Shown piece after piece: positions 34,945 to 44,434 of a DNA stretch of 64,000 nt (position 1 is its first letter; every line of letters starts with the position of its first letter). This DNA is from Gp6-AA45 sp035652075 (GTDB lineage: Bacteria > Acidobacteriota > Vicinamibacteria > Vicinamibacterales > CAVVIG01), in contig DASREL010000063.1 of the NCBI GenBank assembly GCA_035652075.1, positions 8,936 through 72,935 of the forward strand. Reading direction: 5' to 3'. The notes beneath the pieces are model-generated. The model saw only the letters and a program-made list of their open reading frames with translations. It had not been told where the DNA came from and searched no databases. The translations under genes were made by a program, and so were the position numbers.

Positions 34945-37784
34945 TGCTGTCCCGCGGCCACCGGCATCAGGGGACCGCTGGCGGTAGCGGCGGCCACGTA
35001 GTCTTCGATCCGATCGCGCGTGAGGCTGCGCGCCGCGCGCGAGAGCGTCAGCCAGTCGCCAGGATCGGACGGTCTCGCGGCGTCGATGAAATCCTGCATG
35101 GCGCCCGACAAGACGACGCGCGCGAGCGGCGCGGGTAACTGCATCTGCTTCAACATCACCGCAATGTGCAGGTTCAGATCCGACACGACCGCAGCGATCA
35201 ACCCGAGTTGCGGCCGCCCCGCCAGCGGCAACCACTGACCGGGCGTCGTCAGTCGCGTGCAGAAACAGCCGAACGGCGCGGCCACGGCCATCCCCCACGG
35301 CGCGAAATCGGCCGGCTTGCCGCCGCCGATGACGAGCAGCTCGGTCATCGAGAACATCGAGACGACGCGGGGCGCGTCGTGGTCGAGGGTCCACCGGAGG
35401 GATCGGCGACGGGCGGCGTCCATCGCGATTTGATCCGCAACGGCATCGAACGTAGCCGCGGTCATCAACTGCACGCGCTGCGTCCCGCGCGTGATCGCAT
35501 CGGCGATCGCATCCCGATCGCGGTCGACGAGCACGTACGGATTCATCAGCGACACGCTCAGCATGAACGCATCGCGCTCGGGGGACGTCAATCGCGGCGC
35601 TTCGAGGACGCCATCGGTCGACACGCGACGCAGCGCCAGCGGCGCAAGCGCGATGTCGAGGCCGAGGAGCGATCCGGTCACGTGCCACGGCACGTTCGGC
35701 ACGACCTCCTGCCGCGGCGCCATCCACGCCGTCCGCTGACGAACGTCGCCGTCGCGGATGCCGAATCCAAAGTCGTGACGCCGTGACACGTCTTCCGCCA
35801 ACAGTACCGTCCCCTCGGGATCGCCGATGTCGGCGGCGTAGGCGAACGACACGAGGGAGCCGGCGAGCATATCGTCGGCGAGTTCGACGAGCCCGTCGGC
35901 GGCGCGGACGACACGTTTGCTGTCTTTGGCGCGCGCCGCTTTCGTGATCTCGTCGATCGATTTCTTGAGCGATTCGTGATGCGACGGCGGGATGCCGACG
36001 CCGGCGGCCACGTTCTCGAGCTCGTTCTCGCGCAAACGCTGCGGCACATCCTCGGCGAGCGTTGTCAGCCGCTCTGCCGCGGTGCTCGCCGTTGATGGGT
36101 CTTTGATCATGCTGCGCGCAAGGTCGCTGACGTCGAGCGCGACGTCAATGCGCAGCGCGTCCTGTTTCTCACGAACGCGTCGCAGCCGCTGCCGCTCGGA
36201 ACCAGCGAGGTCGAGCCGGTACTGCTGACCCTCCCACGTCACCATCGCCGGACGCGAGGCGGACGAGCCGGCCAACGCCGCGATCACGGCGCTTTCGACG
36301 TCGGTCGACGGCGGCAAGGCGCGCGCGAGATCGTCGCGAATCCACTTCGCGAGCGCGCCCGCGTACCGTCCATCGTCCGAGATCGGGACCGCCAGGAGCT
36401 GTGCGACGAGCGCTTCTGCCCTGGTCGCGTCGAGCGAGCCGGCAATCGTGGCGCGCGTGATGATGACGAGAACGCCCTGGAGCTGCGACTGCACCAACAG
36501 GCCGTGCCGGCCGTCGACGGTAGCGAGGCGCGCCGCGAGATGGACGGCGGTCGCGTAGATCGACGGCTGGCGGATGCCGATCCGTTCGAGCGAGAGCGCG
36601 AGCATCCGCACACGCGGAAAACTGCGAACGGCGAGCTGCGCGTCGGCGCGATCGGCATCGGTTGCGATCGTCGTCGCACGGGCAAGGCGTTGGCCGAACG
36701 ACAGCTGATCGAGCCGCTCGGCGCGCTGCCGAACGTCTGCCGACCCGATGACCTCGCTGAGCCACGCCGCATCGAGCGGCTGCTCGTCGTCGGCGCCGGC
36801 GTCGTGACCGGTCAACGCGCGCGACCAGAAACCGCGAGTCAATGCGACCGCCGGCGCGCCTGTCTCGTCGACCTCGAGACGCTCCAGCGTCATGCCGAGG
36901 TCGTACGACGCACGCCCGAACGGCTGCGTTTTCAGATGCCATTCGCGAAAGGCGGTGATGCCGACCGTTGCCAGCGCCTTGAAGCGCTCGAGCCGGGCCG
37001 CCGCCGTCGGCATCCACGTACCGAGCGTGAAGGCGCGACGCGGCGGATCGAGCTGGCCGATGACGTCGTACAGATGCGCGAGCCGGCCGTCGTTCGTCTC
37101 GAACAGGAGCTCGACGAATCGATCGGGACGCGACGTCTTTTCGAGTAGCACCGCCTCCCACATCGCCGCCGCTTCGTCCCCGCCCGGCACCTCAACGCGA
37201 TTCGCGCGGATGTGGAGGCCGCTGGAAAAGACGCCGAAGGCCGGCGCGGCCAGTTTTTCGATGAGATGCGAGATCAGCGACCCATGATCCGCGAAGTACT
37301 GGAGCGTCTCGTCGTCGAGCGCGCCGAGACCGTGGCAGATGAGCGAGGCGTTGCGGTCCGACAGGATCGCCGTGACGAGCTCGTCGCGCGAGACGCGGCG
37401 GTGGAACACATGGTCGGCCCACCAGTTCGCGTTCAGTGGAACAGGAACGCTCTCGGTCTGTCGACTGTCGGCGGGCGACTGGCGACTGGTTGAGCGTTGC
37501 TTCAAGCGCGCCGCGAGCCACTCCGGCGATCGTCGCGGATCGTTGTCCAGGATGATCCGCGTCATCTCGTACATGAAGCGTCCGCGGTCGGGCGGCGAAT
37601 CGACGCTGAGGAGTTGCGCGAGCGCGGCCGTGCCGCCGGTGACCGGTACGTCTTCGAAAATCGCGGACGCCGCGGCAATTCTCGGTACAATGACGACGCC
37701 CACGCAGAGCGCGCAAAGCACGCAGAGAACACCTTTGCGCAGCGGTCTCGGCGCGCTCTGCGTGAGTCTCGTCACAAGGCGCAC
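34941..37784 (-). CDS. Large exported protein of unknown function
   Basis: 947 residues from GTG 37784. The hydrophobic core GVLCVLCALCVGVVIVP makes a signal peptide. The mature part is mostly alpha-helical, without a domain I recognise; it has no obvious catalytic motif. It heads a three-gene leftward operon with two VWA proteins, overlapping the next by four bases. The start is uncertain: the frame stays open 41 codons further upstream into the divergent parE gene, GTG 37784 and GTG 37775 are both possible, and a TATAAT lies directly before 37784. Almost divergent-abutting with parE. Confidence 0.7.
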   Translation of the reverse strand: MRLVTRLTQSAPRPLRKGVLCVLCALCVGVVIVPRIAAASAIFEDVPVTGGTAALAQLLSVDSPPDRGRFMYEMTRIILDNDPRRSPEWLAARLKQRSTSRQSPADSRQTESVPVPLNANWWADHVFHRRVSRDELVTAILSDRNASLICHGLGALDDETLQYFADHGSLISHLIEKLAAPAFGVFSSGLHIRANRVEVPGGDEAAAMWEAVLLEKTSRPDRFVELLFETNDGRLAHLYDVIGQLDPPRRAFTLGTWMPTAAARLERFKALATVGITAFREWHLKTQPFGRASYDLGMTLERLEVDETGAPAVALTRGFWSRALTGHDAGADDEQPLDAAWLSEVIGSADVRQRAERLDQLSFGQRLARATTIATDADRADAQLAVRSFPRVRMLALSLERIGIRQPSIYATAVHLAARLATVDGRHGLLVQSQLQGVLVIITRATIAGSLDATRAEALVAQLLAVPISDDGRYAGALAKWIRDDLARALPPSTDVESAVIAALAGSSASRPAMVTWEGQQYRLDLAGSERQRLRRVREKQDALRIDVALDVSDLARSMIKDPSTASTAAERLTTLAEDVPQRLRENELENVAAGVGIPPSHHESLKKSIDEITKAARAKDSKRVVRAADGLVELADDMLAGSLVSFAYAADIGDPEGTVLLAEDVSRRHDFGFGIRDGDVRQRTAWMAPRQEVVPNVPWHVTGSLLGLDIALAPLALRRVSTDGVLEAPRLTSPERDAFMLSVSLMNPYVLVDRDRDAIADAITRGTQRVQLMTAATFDAVADQIAMDAARRRSLRWTLDHDAPRVVSMFSMTELLVIGGGKPADFAPWGMAVAAPFGCFCTRLTTPGQWLPLAGRPQLGLIAAVVSDLNLHIAVMLKQMQLPAPLARVVLSGAMQDFIDAARPSDPGDWLTLSRAARSLTRDRIEDYVAAATASGPLMPVAAGQQ
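37701..37764 (-). repeat. Inverted simple-repeat element encoding a signal core, unit CACGCAGAGCG
   Basis: A perfect 13-bp inverted repeat, CACGCAGAGCGCG (37701-37713) and CGCGCTCTGCGTG (37752-37764), with extra half-copies between (GCAAAGCACGCAGAG, CTTTGCGCAGCG). On the minus strand the downstream arm encodes the hydrophobic VLCVLCALCV of the signal peptide. Confidence 0.8.
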
Positions 37785-37790
37785 ATTATA
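37785..37790 (-). promoter_or_regulatory. Possible -10 box TATAAT directly before GTG 37784
   Basis: A perfect TATAAT hexamer on the minus strand, rare in this GC-rich sequence. If used, transcription would start near 37778, inside or after the first GTG, giving a leaderless or nearly leaderless message. No good -35 match is seen 17 bases upstream. Confidence 0.35.
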
Positions 37791-37793
37791 GAC

Positions 37794-39710
37794 ATGGCAT
37801 CCGCGAACTACACCGCGAAAGACATCACGGTTCTCGAGGGACTCGAGCCGGTACGCAAGCGGCCCGGCATGTATATCGGCGGCGTCGGCTCGGCTGGGCT
37901 GCATCACCTCGTCTGGGAAGTGCTCGACAACTCCGTCGACGAGGCGATGAATGGCTACGCTTCAAACATTTGGGTCACGCTTCATGCCGATGGATCGTCA
38001 ATCACGATCGAAGACGATGGTCGCGGCATTCCTGTTGACAAGCATCCGGTTACCAAGAAGCACGCGATTGAAACCGTCTTCACCGTTCTGCACGCCGGCG
38101 GCAAGTTCGAGCACGGAAATTACAAAACCGCCGGCGGTTTACACGGCGTCGGCGCGAGCGTCGTCAACGCGCTCTCGAAAGAACTGATCGCGCACGTCAA
38201 ACGCGACGGCGCGCTCTGGGAGATCAAGTTCAAGCAGGGCAAGCCGGTCAGCGGCGTGAAGAAAATCGGCCCCGCGCGCGGCACCGGCACGAAGGTGTAC
38301 TTCCATCCCGACGCCGCGATCTTTCCGAAGATCGAATTCGATCCGCAGATCATCAAAGAGCGGCTCGAGGTCGCGAGTTACCTGCACAAGGGATTGAAGG
38401 TGACCTTCGAGGACGAGGAGACCAAAGAAAAGGTCGTCTTCGAACACAGCGAAGGCCTCGTCGATTACCTGAAGAAGATCGTCGCGGAGCGGGGCGCGAA
38501 GCCGGTGCACGATGCGCCGTTCACGCTGTCCAAAGAGGACGGCATGCGGCTCGACCTCGTGCTGCAGTGGACGGAAGCGACCGACGAGCACGTGCGGTCG
38601 TACGTCAACGGCATCCCGACCGGATCGGGCGGCACGCACGAAACCGGACTGCGCGCAGGCCTCGGCAAAGCGGTGCGCAACTACATCGATACGCACAACC
38701 TGTCGCCGAAAGGCGTGACGCTCGTCGCCGAAGACATCCGCGAAGGGCTGACCGGCGTGCTGAGCGTGTTCATCCAGGAACCGCAGTTTCAAGGGCAGAC
38801 AAAAGACCGGTTGAACAACCCCGAACTCGTGTCCGCGGTGGACGGCGTCGTCCGTCCGGCGCTCGAGCACTGGTTGAATCACAACGCGAGCGTGTCGAAC
38901 GCGATTGTGGCGCGCATCATCCTCGCGGCGCGCGCGCGGGAAGCGAGCCGGGCGGCGCAAGCCGAAGTGTCGCGCAAAAGCGCCACCTCGTCCCGGCTGA
39001 ATCTGCCGGGCAAGTTGAGCGACTGCACGCACACCGATGCCGCCACGAGCGAGTTGTTCATCGTCGAAGGCGATTCGGCTGGCGGATCCGCGAAGCAGGG
39101 CCGCGACCGCGCGCGGCAGGCGATTCTCCCCTTGCGCGGAAAGGTGTTGAACACCGAGAGCGCTTCGCTCGCGAAGGTGCTCGAGAACAAAGAGCTGTCC
39201 GATCTCGTGACCGCGCTCGGCTGCGGTCTGGGCAAGAACTTCGACATCACCAAGCTTCGATACGGCCGCTTGATCATCCTCGCCGACGCCGACTCGGACG
39301 GGAACCACATCGCGACGCTGCTGCTGACGTTTATCTATCGTCACCTGCCGCAGTTGATCACCAACGGCAACGTCTATCTCGCCCAACCGCCGCTCTACCG
39401 CATCGACATCGGCAAAGAGACGTTCTGGGCGCTGGACGATGGGCAGAAGGATGCGATCCTGAAGCAGCATGCGAAGAACGGCAATCGATCGACGCCGGAG
39501 ATCACGCGATTCAAAGGCCTCGGCGAGATGATGCCGAAGGTGCTGTGGGAAACGACGCTCAATCCGCGGACGCGGCGGCTGCTGCGCGTCGACATCACCG
39601 ATCAGATCGTGACCGACCGTGTGATCAACGAACTGATGGGCAAAGACGCGTCGGCGCGCTTCCGCTTCATCATGGAACGGGCCGACGAGGCACAAGAGCT
39701 GGATGTTTGA
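37794..39710 (+). CDS. parE: DNA topoisomerase IV subunit B (GyrB/ParE family)
   Basis: 638 residues. The GHKL ATPase domain shows EVLDNSVDEAMNG (Asn of the Mg2+ site), DDGRGIPVD and GGLHGVGASVVNALS. The transducer domain follows. The TOPRIM domain has E425 in FIVEGDSAGGSA and D498-A-D500-SDG; RFKGLGEM is near the C-terminus. It powers strand passage with the ParC subunit at 18130. Short length, without the insert seen in some gyrases, fits topoisomerase IV. ATG 37794 begins right before the conserved YTAKDITVLEGLEPVRKRPGM; an upstream extension lies in repeat DNA. Confidence 0.9.
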   Translation: MASANYTAKDITVLEGLEPVRKRPGMYIGGVGSAGLHHLVWEVLDNSVDEAMNGYASNIWVTLHADGSSITIEDDGRGIPVDKHPVTKKHAIETVFTVLHAGGKFEHGNYKTAGGLHGVGASVVNALSKELIAHVKRDGALWEIKFKQGKPVSGVKKIGPARGTGTKVYFHPDAAIFPKIEFDPQIIKERLEVASYLHKGLKVTFEDEETKEKVVFEHSEGLVDYLKKIVAERGAKPVHDAPFTLSKEDGMRLDLVLQWTEATDEHVRSYVNGIPTGSGGTHETGLRAGLGKAVRNYIDTHNLSPKGVTLVAEDIREGLTGVLSVFIQEPQFQGQTKDRLNNPELVSAVDGVVRPALEHWLNHNASVSNAIVARIILAARAREASRAAQAEVSRKSATSSRLNLPGKLSDCTHTDAATSELFIVEGDSAGGSAKQGRDRARQAILPLRGKVLNTESASLAKVLENKELSDLVTALGCGLGKNFDITKLRYGRLIILADADSDGNHIATLLLTFIYRHLPQLITNGNVYLAQPPLYRIDIGKETFWALDDGQKDAILKQHAKNGNRSTPEITRFKGLGEMMPKVLWETTLNPRTRRLLRVDITDQIVTDRVINELMGKDASARFRFIMERADEAQELDV

Positions 39711-40890
39711 GGCGTTTGCGGCGCAAGTCGGAGTCCGGGCGCCGCAAGCCATTCCAATCAACCCGCGGCGCAGCGCGGCGTTCGGCGCGGCGATCGTCTG
39801 CGCGTTGCTGCTCCTGCAATACGCGCATCGGCGCAAACCGTTCATCCTGCTCTGGGCCGCCGGCTGGCTGCTCATCGCGCCGACGATGCTGCTGCTCGCG
39901 CGCGGGTACGAGAACCCGTATGCGGCTCGCGCCGCGGTCGGCCTGTCGCAGTTTCTGAACGTCGGCACCGCCGCGCTGTTCTTCTGGAGCGGCGACATCT
40001 ATCGTCAGACGCGCTTCATCCAAAGCCGCGTCGTCAAAGCGTTCGCGGTCGTCGGCGTCGCCTTCGTGCTGACGCCGCTCGCGATCGGACCGTATCCGGT
40101 GCTCGTCACCGGCTACCTGCTCACGGCGGCGTTGATGGGCGCCGCCGGCGCGACCTATGGCGCCGTACTGATCGAGCGCCGGATGATCGGCGCCGGGCTC
40201 GTCGCGTTCGTGCTGTTCGGGCTTGCCATCTCGAACGTGACGACCGCGTTCGTCGTCAACCGGATGCTGAGCGGCGGGCAGTACGTGTTCGAGATCATGG
40301 TCGTCAACGCGGTGCTCTACACGTTCGGCGCGCTTGGCGTCCATCAGCTCGTGTTCGAGGACATGACGTACGAGCTGCGGATGACGAATCGTCGCCTCGA
40401 AGCGGCGCGGGAAGAGTTGCTGCAGGCGGCGATCACCGATCCGCTGACCGGGTGTCACAACCGTCGGTTTCTCGAGCAGGTCATGGACCGCGAACTGCAA
40501 CGGCATAAGCGGTTCAACCTGCCGATGTCGCTGCTGTTCGTCGACATCGATCGGTTCAAGCAGATCAACGATCAGCTTGGCCACGACGCCGGCGATCGGG
40601 TGCTGCAGTATGTGTCGCGGTTCCTCAAGCGCCACATCCGCGAAGCCGACTATGTGTTTCGCTGGGGCGGCGACGAGTTCCTCGTGTTGATCACGTGCAC
40701 CGGCGAAGAGGCGCGGCGCAAGGCGGCGGTGTTGAAATCAAACTTCGACGCCGCGCCCGAGGCGGTCGAACTGCCGCCAGGCATCGGCCTCAGCTGCGGA
40801 TGGATCGAAGTCCCCCCCGGCACAACCGATCTCTTGCCGCTCGTCGCCGAAGCCGATGCGCTGATGTATCAGGACAAAGGCGCGCGCTAG
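39703..40890 (+). CDS. Membrane-bound diguanylate cyclase
   Basis: 395 residues. About six hydrophobic segments fill residues 20-225, then a short coiled linker (YELRMTNRRLEAAREELLQ) and a GGDEF domain. The active-site motif GGDEF is intact at 322-326, and the product-inhibition site R313-EA-D316 lies exactly five residues upstream, so the enzyme should make cyclic di-GMP and be feedback inhibited. The membrane part is a sensor of unknown signal. The ATG overlaps the parE stop by eight bases, implying co-transcription with a topoisomerase gene. Confidence 0.92.
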   Translation: MFEAFAAQVGVRAPQAIPINPRRSAAFGAAIVCALLLLQYAHRRKPFILLWAAGWLLIAPTMLLLARGYENPYAARAAVGLSQFLNVGTAALFFWSGDIYRQTRFIQSRVVKAFAVVGVAFVLTPLAIGPYPVLVTGYLLTAALMGAAGATYGAVLIERRMIGAGLVAFVLFGLAISNVTTAFVVNRMLSGGQYVFEIMVVNAVLYTFGALGVHQLVFEDMTYELRMTNRRLEAAREELLQAAITDPLTGCHNRRFLEQVMDRELQRHKRFNLPMSLLFVDIDRFKQINDQLGHDAGDRVLQYVSRFLKRHIREADYVFRWGGDEFLVLITCTGEEARRKAAVLKSNFDAAPEAVELPPGIGLSCGWIEVPPGTTDLLPLVAEADALMYQDKGAR

Positions 40891-40914
40891 TTCGCGCCAC
40901 AGCGACGAGAGACA

Positions 40915-41505
40915 TCACTGAACTGCGCCGTACAACGTCACGCCGCATGTGGCGACCGTCGTCACTGTGGTGAAGCCCGGTGCTCCCGGCGGTGTCGCGA
41001 TGAGATCGATGACGAGGTTTTGCGAGAACACCTGCCCTGTCGCCTGTGGCGGTAGCGCATTGGGGTTGAAATGCGCGGTCGCAGACCCTTGGCCGGCGCC
41101 GTCGAAAAATCCGCCATTTGGAAACAGCGTCATGATCGAATCGGATGGTGTGTGTATTTTCCAGCTGAAGCCGAATTGCGGCACGTTCTTCGCGGTGAAT
41201 TGCACGGCAATTCCACTGTCTGGGGAATTGCGGGGCAAGGGCGCTCGGCACGAGGAAGAGGTGCCGTTCGCGACGGTCAGCGTACCGAAGACGGGCGTCG
41301 AGGGATTGGCATTGCCGTTGACGTCAGTCGACGGACACGCGAAGGTCGCCGCGCAGCCGTTTTGCGTTACCGGTGTAGCGGCACCCGGCGGCGCGGGTGC
41401 GGTTGCCACTTGCGACGGCGAAGTGGACGATGAACTGTCGCCACCGCATGCCGACGTGAGTCCGGCAAGCAGTAGCGCGATCGAGATCCGCTTGGTTACT
41501 GACAT
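40915..41505 (-). CDS. Small exported lipoprotein, function unknown
   Basis: About 196 residues. The lipobox is LTSAC in MSVTKRISIALLLAGLTSAC. A Ser/Pro/Ala linker follows, then a beta-rich domain with scattered Cys (NGCAATFACP, SSSCRAP, VATCGV). The start at 41505 is supported by AGGAG at 41516-41520; an ATG at 41523 overlapping the upstream stop is possible. No known family recognised. Downstream of another lipoprotein gene, both facing the HTH regulator at 42429. Confidence 0.72.
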   Translation of the reverse strand: MSVTKRISIALLLAGLTSACGGDSSSSTSPSQVATAPAPPGAATPVTQNGCAATFACPSTDVNGNANPSTPVFGTLTVANGTSSSCRAPLPRNSPDSGIAVQFTAKNVPQFGFSWKIHTPSDSIMTLFPNGGFFDGAGQGSATAHFNPNALPPQATGQVFSQNLVIDLIATPPGAPGFTTVTTVATCGVTLYGAVQ

Positions 41506-41519
41506 GCGAGTTGTGCTCC

Positions 41520-42320
41520 TCATTGACAGGCGGCCGCGCTCGCTGACACGGAGAGTGCGCCGGTCGACTCCACACCGCCACTCATAATCCCGGCTTGGAG
41601 ATTGACGTTGACGGTTAACGTTCCACCTTCCGCGGTCAACGTCAGCGCATTGCCGACCAGTTGGCCCGTCAAGAAGTTCGGTGCTGCCGGCGGCTTCGGG
41701 CCCTGAGCCGGGCCGGAATACCCGGAGCTCGTCGGAATGGACTCACCGGTCGCGACGCCATTCGACGAAACCTGAACATTCCAGTTACCGTTTTCGAAGT
41801 AGGTGCCGCTGCGGCCAAAGTTATCTTTGAAGGGTTTGACGGAGTTGTACGTGCCGCAGTAAGTGGTTACTGATCCGGCGCTGGTGTTCAACGCGGAAAA
41901 GCCGCCAGTGACGTCGTTCTGCGAGTAGCTCCCAGACAGCGCGCCACCATTGACCGTGCCGGTGAACGAGAATCCACCGCCCGATACGCTGACCCCGTTC
42001 GTCGACGAGTCGTACGTCCCACTGACCGCCGTCGTATTGCCGCCGGTGATGTGCACGCTCCCCGTGGCAGTCGAAACCGCCAGGGGCCGGAAGGAGGCCG
42101 CCGAGATGACGGTCGCGACCGTCACGGTGACCGTTCCGCTTTGCCCGCTGGCGCCGACACCCGCGAGGGTGCCTTGAAACGTCGTACTCGAAGTCGGGGC
42201 CGGTGTCGTTGTCGCTGTCGACGGCGCGGTTGTTGAAGATGATGAACTGCCGCCGCACGCCGCAGCCACTACCAGTGGGCACACGAGCAGTACGCCGGCG
42301 CGTGGACGCCTGTAAACCAT
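41520..42320 (-). CDS. Exported lipoprotein with Ser/Thr-rich linker, function unknown
   Basis: 266 residues. Signal with lipobox VVAAAC (MVYRRPRAGVLLVCPLVVAAAC), a low-complexity linker of Gly/Ser/Thr/Pro (about 23-48), then a beta-strand-rich domain with GTVTVTVATVISAASF and GGFSFTGTVNGGALSGSYS. GGAGG precedes the ATG. Not assigned to a family. First gene after the divergent regulator at 42429, with 108 bases between them; the regulator probably controls it. Confidence 0.75.
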   Translation of the reverse strand: MVYRRPRAGVLLVCPLVVAAACGGSSSSSTTAPSTATTTPAPTSSTTFQGTLAGVGASGQSGTVTVTVATVISAASFRPLAVSTATGSVHITGGNTTAVSGTYDSSTNGVSVSGGGFSFTGTVNGGALSGSYSQNDVTGGFSALNTSAGSVTTYCGTYNSVKPFKDNFGRSGTYFENGNWNVQVSSNGVATGESIPTSSGYSGPAQGPKPPAAPNFLTGQLVGNALTLTAEGGTLTVNVNLQAGIMSGGVESTGALSVSASAAACQ

Positions 42321-42428
42321 GAATCCCTCCGCCGAGATTGGCTAGGCGCAAAGATCCGTGTAATCTGCCGCGGGAACAACAGGTGAATGCGCGCATAAGC
42401 GTGCGCGCGCAGAATTGCACAGGCTGCG

Positions 42429-43697
42429 ATGACCGAACCCGCAAGCGATCGACTCGACTCGTGGAAGGCGATCGCTGAATACCTGCGTCGCGACGTCGCC
42501 ACTGTTCGCCGGTGGGAACGCGAACGAGGCCTGCCGGCTCACCGGGTGCCCGGTGGCCGCGGCACGTCGGTGTTTGCGTACCGGTCGGAAATCGATGCGT
42601 GGCTGCGTGCGAAAAACGACACGACGGTCACGGTCCCGCCGCGACGCCATGCGTGGGCTATCGGGACAGTCGCCGCCGCCATGACGCTGGCGGTTGTTTG
42701 GCGTCTGCACTCGGCGCCGATCACGATTCCAGTTGAAGACTTGAAGATCGCCGTCGGCGAGTCGGCGGTCGTCGCCACGGATCCGCGCGGCGCCGAAATG
42801 TGGCGCTATCGGACGCCCGCCGGTTACCGGCTGTCATTCTCGGAGTACGGCGATCGATCCGTCGCCGTCAGCGGCGTGACTCCTGCGGTGTACGCGATCA
42901 GCGGCACGCGCGTTCGCCTGAGCGACAGTCGCGTGGAGAGCGGCGAGCTCATGGAGTTCTCCGCGGACGGCGTCCTCCGACGCACGTTTGCATTCGACGA
43001 CCACGTCACGTTCGACCGTCAGCGGTACGGTCCGCCGTGGGGCATCACGGCGCTCGCCGTCGACGAGAGCCACGGATCGCGGCGCATCGCGGTGGCCGCG
43101 CACCACTTCGAATGGTCGGCCAGCGTCGTCACCGTACTCGACGAGAATTTCCGGCGTCTCGGGACCTATTGGCAATGGGGATGGATTGAAGGAGTCCGAT
43201 GGCTCGGCCCCGATCGATTGCTGATCGCCGGTTTCAACGACGCGCGCGACGGCGGCATGGTGGCGCTGCTCGATCCGTCGACGATGAACGGCCAGTCGCC
43301 CGAGGCGGCAGGCGCGCACGGCTACTGCGACGATTGCGGCCGCACGTCGCCCGTCAAAATGGTGGTGATGCCGCGCAGCGAGCTCAATCGCGCCACGCAG
43401 TCGCGGTTCAATCGAGTGCAGCTCGAAGTCCTGCCGGATCGGATCGTCGCGCGAACGATTGAAGTGCCACAGGGCACGAGCGACGCCGTGGATGCGTTAT
43501 ACGAATTCTCACCGCAGCTCGATCTGGTCCGCGCGTCGTTCAGCGGACCGTATCTGGAACTGCACGATGCGCTGAGCGCCCGCGGGCAGCTCGATCACGA
43601 TCGTCAACACTGTCCCGACCGATCCGGCCCCCGACAAATTCTGACGTGGGATCGCGATCGCGGCTGGCAGCCGCTTCACATTTCACATCCCACGTAA
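42429..43697 (+). CDS. Membrane-anchored HTH regulator with extracytoplasmic sensor domain (copy 1)
   Basis: 422 residues. An N-terminal MerR/excisionase-like winged helix (about 8-61: LDSWKAIAEYLRRDVATVRRWERERGLP) is followed by one TM segment (about 75-93) and a long extracytoplasmic domain (about 100-422) of mixed beta structure (AVAAHHFEWSASVVTVLDE, GTYWQWGWIE). The sensor has C300-DD-C303 in GYCDDCGRTSP and another Cys in HCPDRSGPR. This is a one-component membrane regulator layout like ToxR/CadC; ligand unknown. Close paralogue at 44435. Divergent from two lipoprotein genes. Confidence 0.75.
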   Translation: MTEPASDRLDSWKAIAEYLRRDVATVRRWERERGLPAHRVPGGRGTSVFAYRSEIDAWLRAKNDTTVTVPPRRHAWAIGTVAAAMTLAVVWRLHSAPITIPVEDLKIAVGESAVVATDPRGAEMWRYRTPAGYRLSFSEYGDRSVAVSGVTPAVYAISGTRVRLSDSRVESGELMEFSADGVLRRTFAFDDHVTFDRQRYGPPWGITALAVDESHGSRRIAVAAHHFEWSASVVTVLDENFRRLGTYWQWGWIEGVRWLGPDRLLIAGFNDARDGGMVALLDPSTMNGQSPEAAGAHGYCDDCGRTSPVKMVVMPRSELNRATQSRFNRVQLEVLPDRIVARTIEVPQGTSDAVDALYEFSPQLDLVRASFSGPYLELHDALSARGQLDHDRQHCPDRSGPRQILTWDRDRGWQPLHISHPT

Positions 43698-43739
43698 CCG
43701 TTGCGTACATCTGCGACACGACCATCGTCGTCTTGAGGG

Positions 43740-44294
43740 TCAGCAGGTCGACCCTACCGCCAGCGACGCATTCACCGTGAACTTCATGTGGAACGTGTCG
43801 ACAGTGGTCGGCCGAGCTCCAAAATCCTGATAGTTCATCGAACACGACGCCGCGCTCGACGGGAAGGGCGTCGGCAACGGGCCTTCGAGCGATTGCAACG
43901 AACCGGGCTGCGGACCGCCGCCTGTGTTGACGACGTTCGGCGCCCGCCGCGCGCCAATACTGAACGACGTGAGCCCGGTAAATTGACCGGTGACGTCGTA
44001 GTCGCCGGCGGCGACGTTGTTGAACAAATAGTCGCGCGACGCCGTGGTCGTGAACGTCTGACCCGCAAACGTGAATGTGGCGGAGCCTGTGGCGCCAGAC
44101 TGAATCGACGCGGTGATGAAGATATTGATGCCGGCGGGCTGAGACGGGCAATTCGTCGAATTCGTGCAGGCGTTGTTCACCGTCGGCGTCGCCGTCGGCG
44201 GCGTCGAAGGACTCGTGGGATTGCTGCCGCTGCCGCCGCCGCAGGACGTTGCGATCAGAAGCGTCACCCCGATGCAGATTTTCTTCATTGGCAT
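43740..44294 (-). CDS. Exported lipoprotein, function unknown
   Basis: 184 residues. Lipobox IATSC in MPMKKICIGVTLLIATSC, then a Gly/Ser/Pro/Thr linker and a beta-rich domain (NIFITASIQSGATGSATFTFAG). Two Cys pairs (ACTNSTNC and the C-terminal CSMNY...STC). GGAG lies six bases before the ATG. Divergent from the second HTH regulator (140-bp gap), repeating the arrangement of the previous module; the lipoproteins are not obviously homologous. Confidence 0.72.
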   Translation of the reverse strand: MPMKKICIGVTLLIATSCGGGSGSNPTSPSTPPTATPTVNNACTNSTNCPSQPAGINIFITASIQSGATGSATFTFAGQTFTTTASRDYLFNNVAAGDYDVTGQFTGLTSFSIGARRAPNVVNTGGGPQPGSLQSLEGPLPTPFPSSAASCSMNYQDFGARPTTVDTFHMKFTVNASLAVGSTC

Positions 44295-44434
44295 GCGATT
44301 CTCCGGTGAGCGTCAAAATGCGGCGAACAGGCGCGGTCGGGCAACGGACAATAACGGGCGTTCCCGCGCAAACACGGCTTCATACGGAAGTTTTCTTTGA
44401 AAGCCGCGTCCAACGCCTGTAATCTCGGCGCGCG

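Noticed and set aside
34945..35727. Upstream extension of the second VWA frame
   Set aside because: Lies inside the upstream gene; ATG 34944 with the ATGA overlap and the signal peptide is the credible start.
38139..39998. 619-codon minus-strand open frame
   Set aside because: Antisense to parE and the cyclase start; shadow composition.
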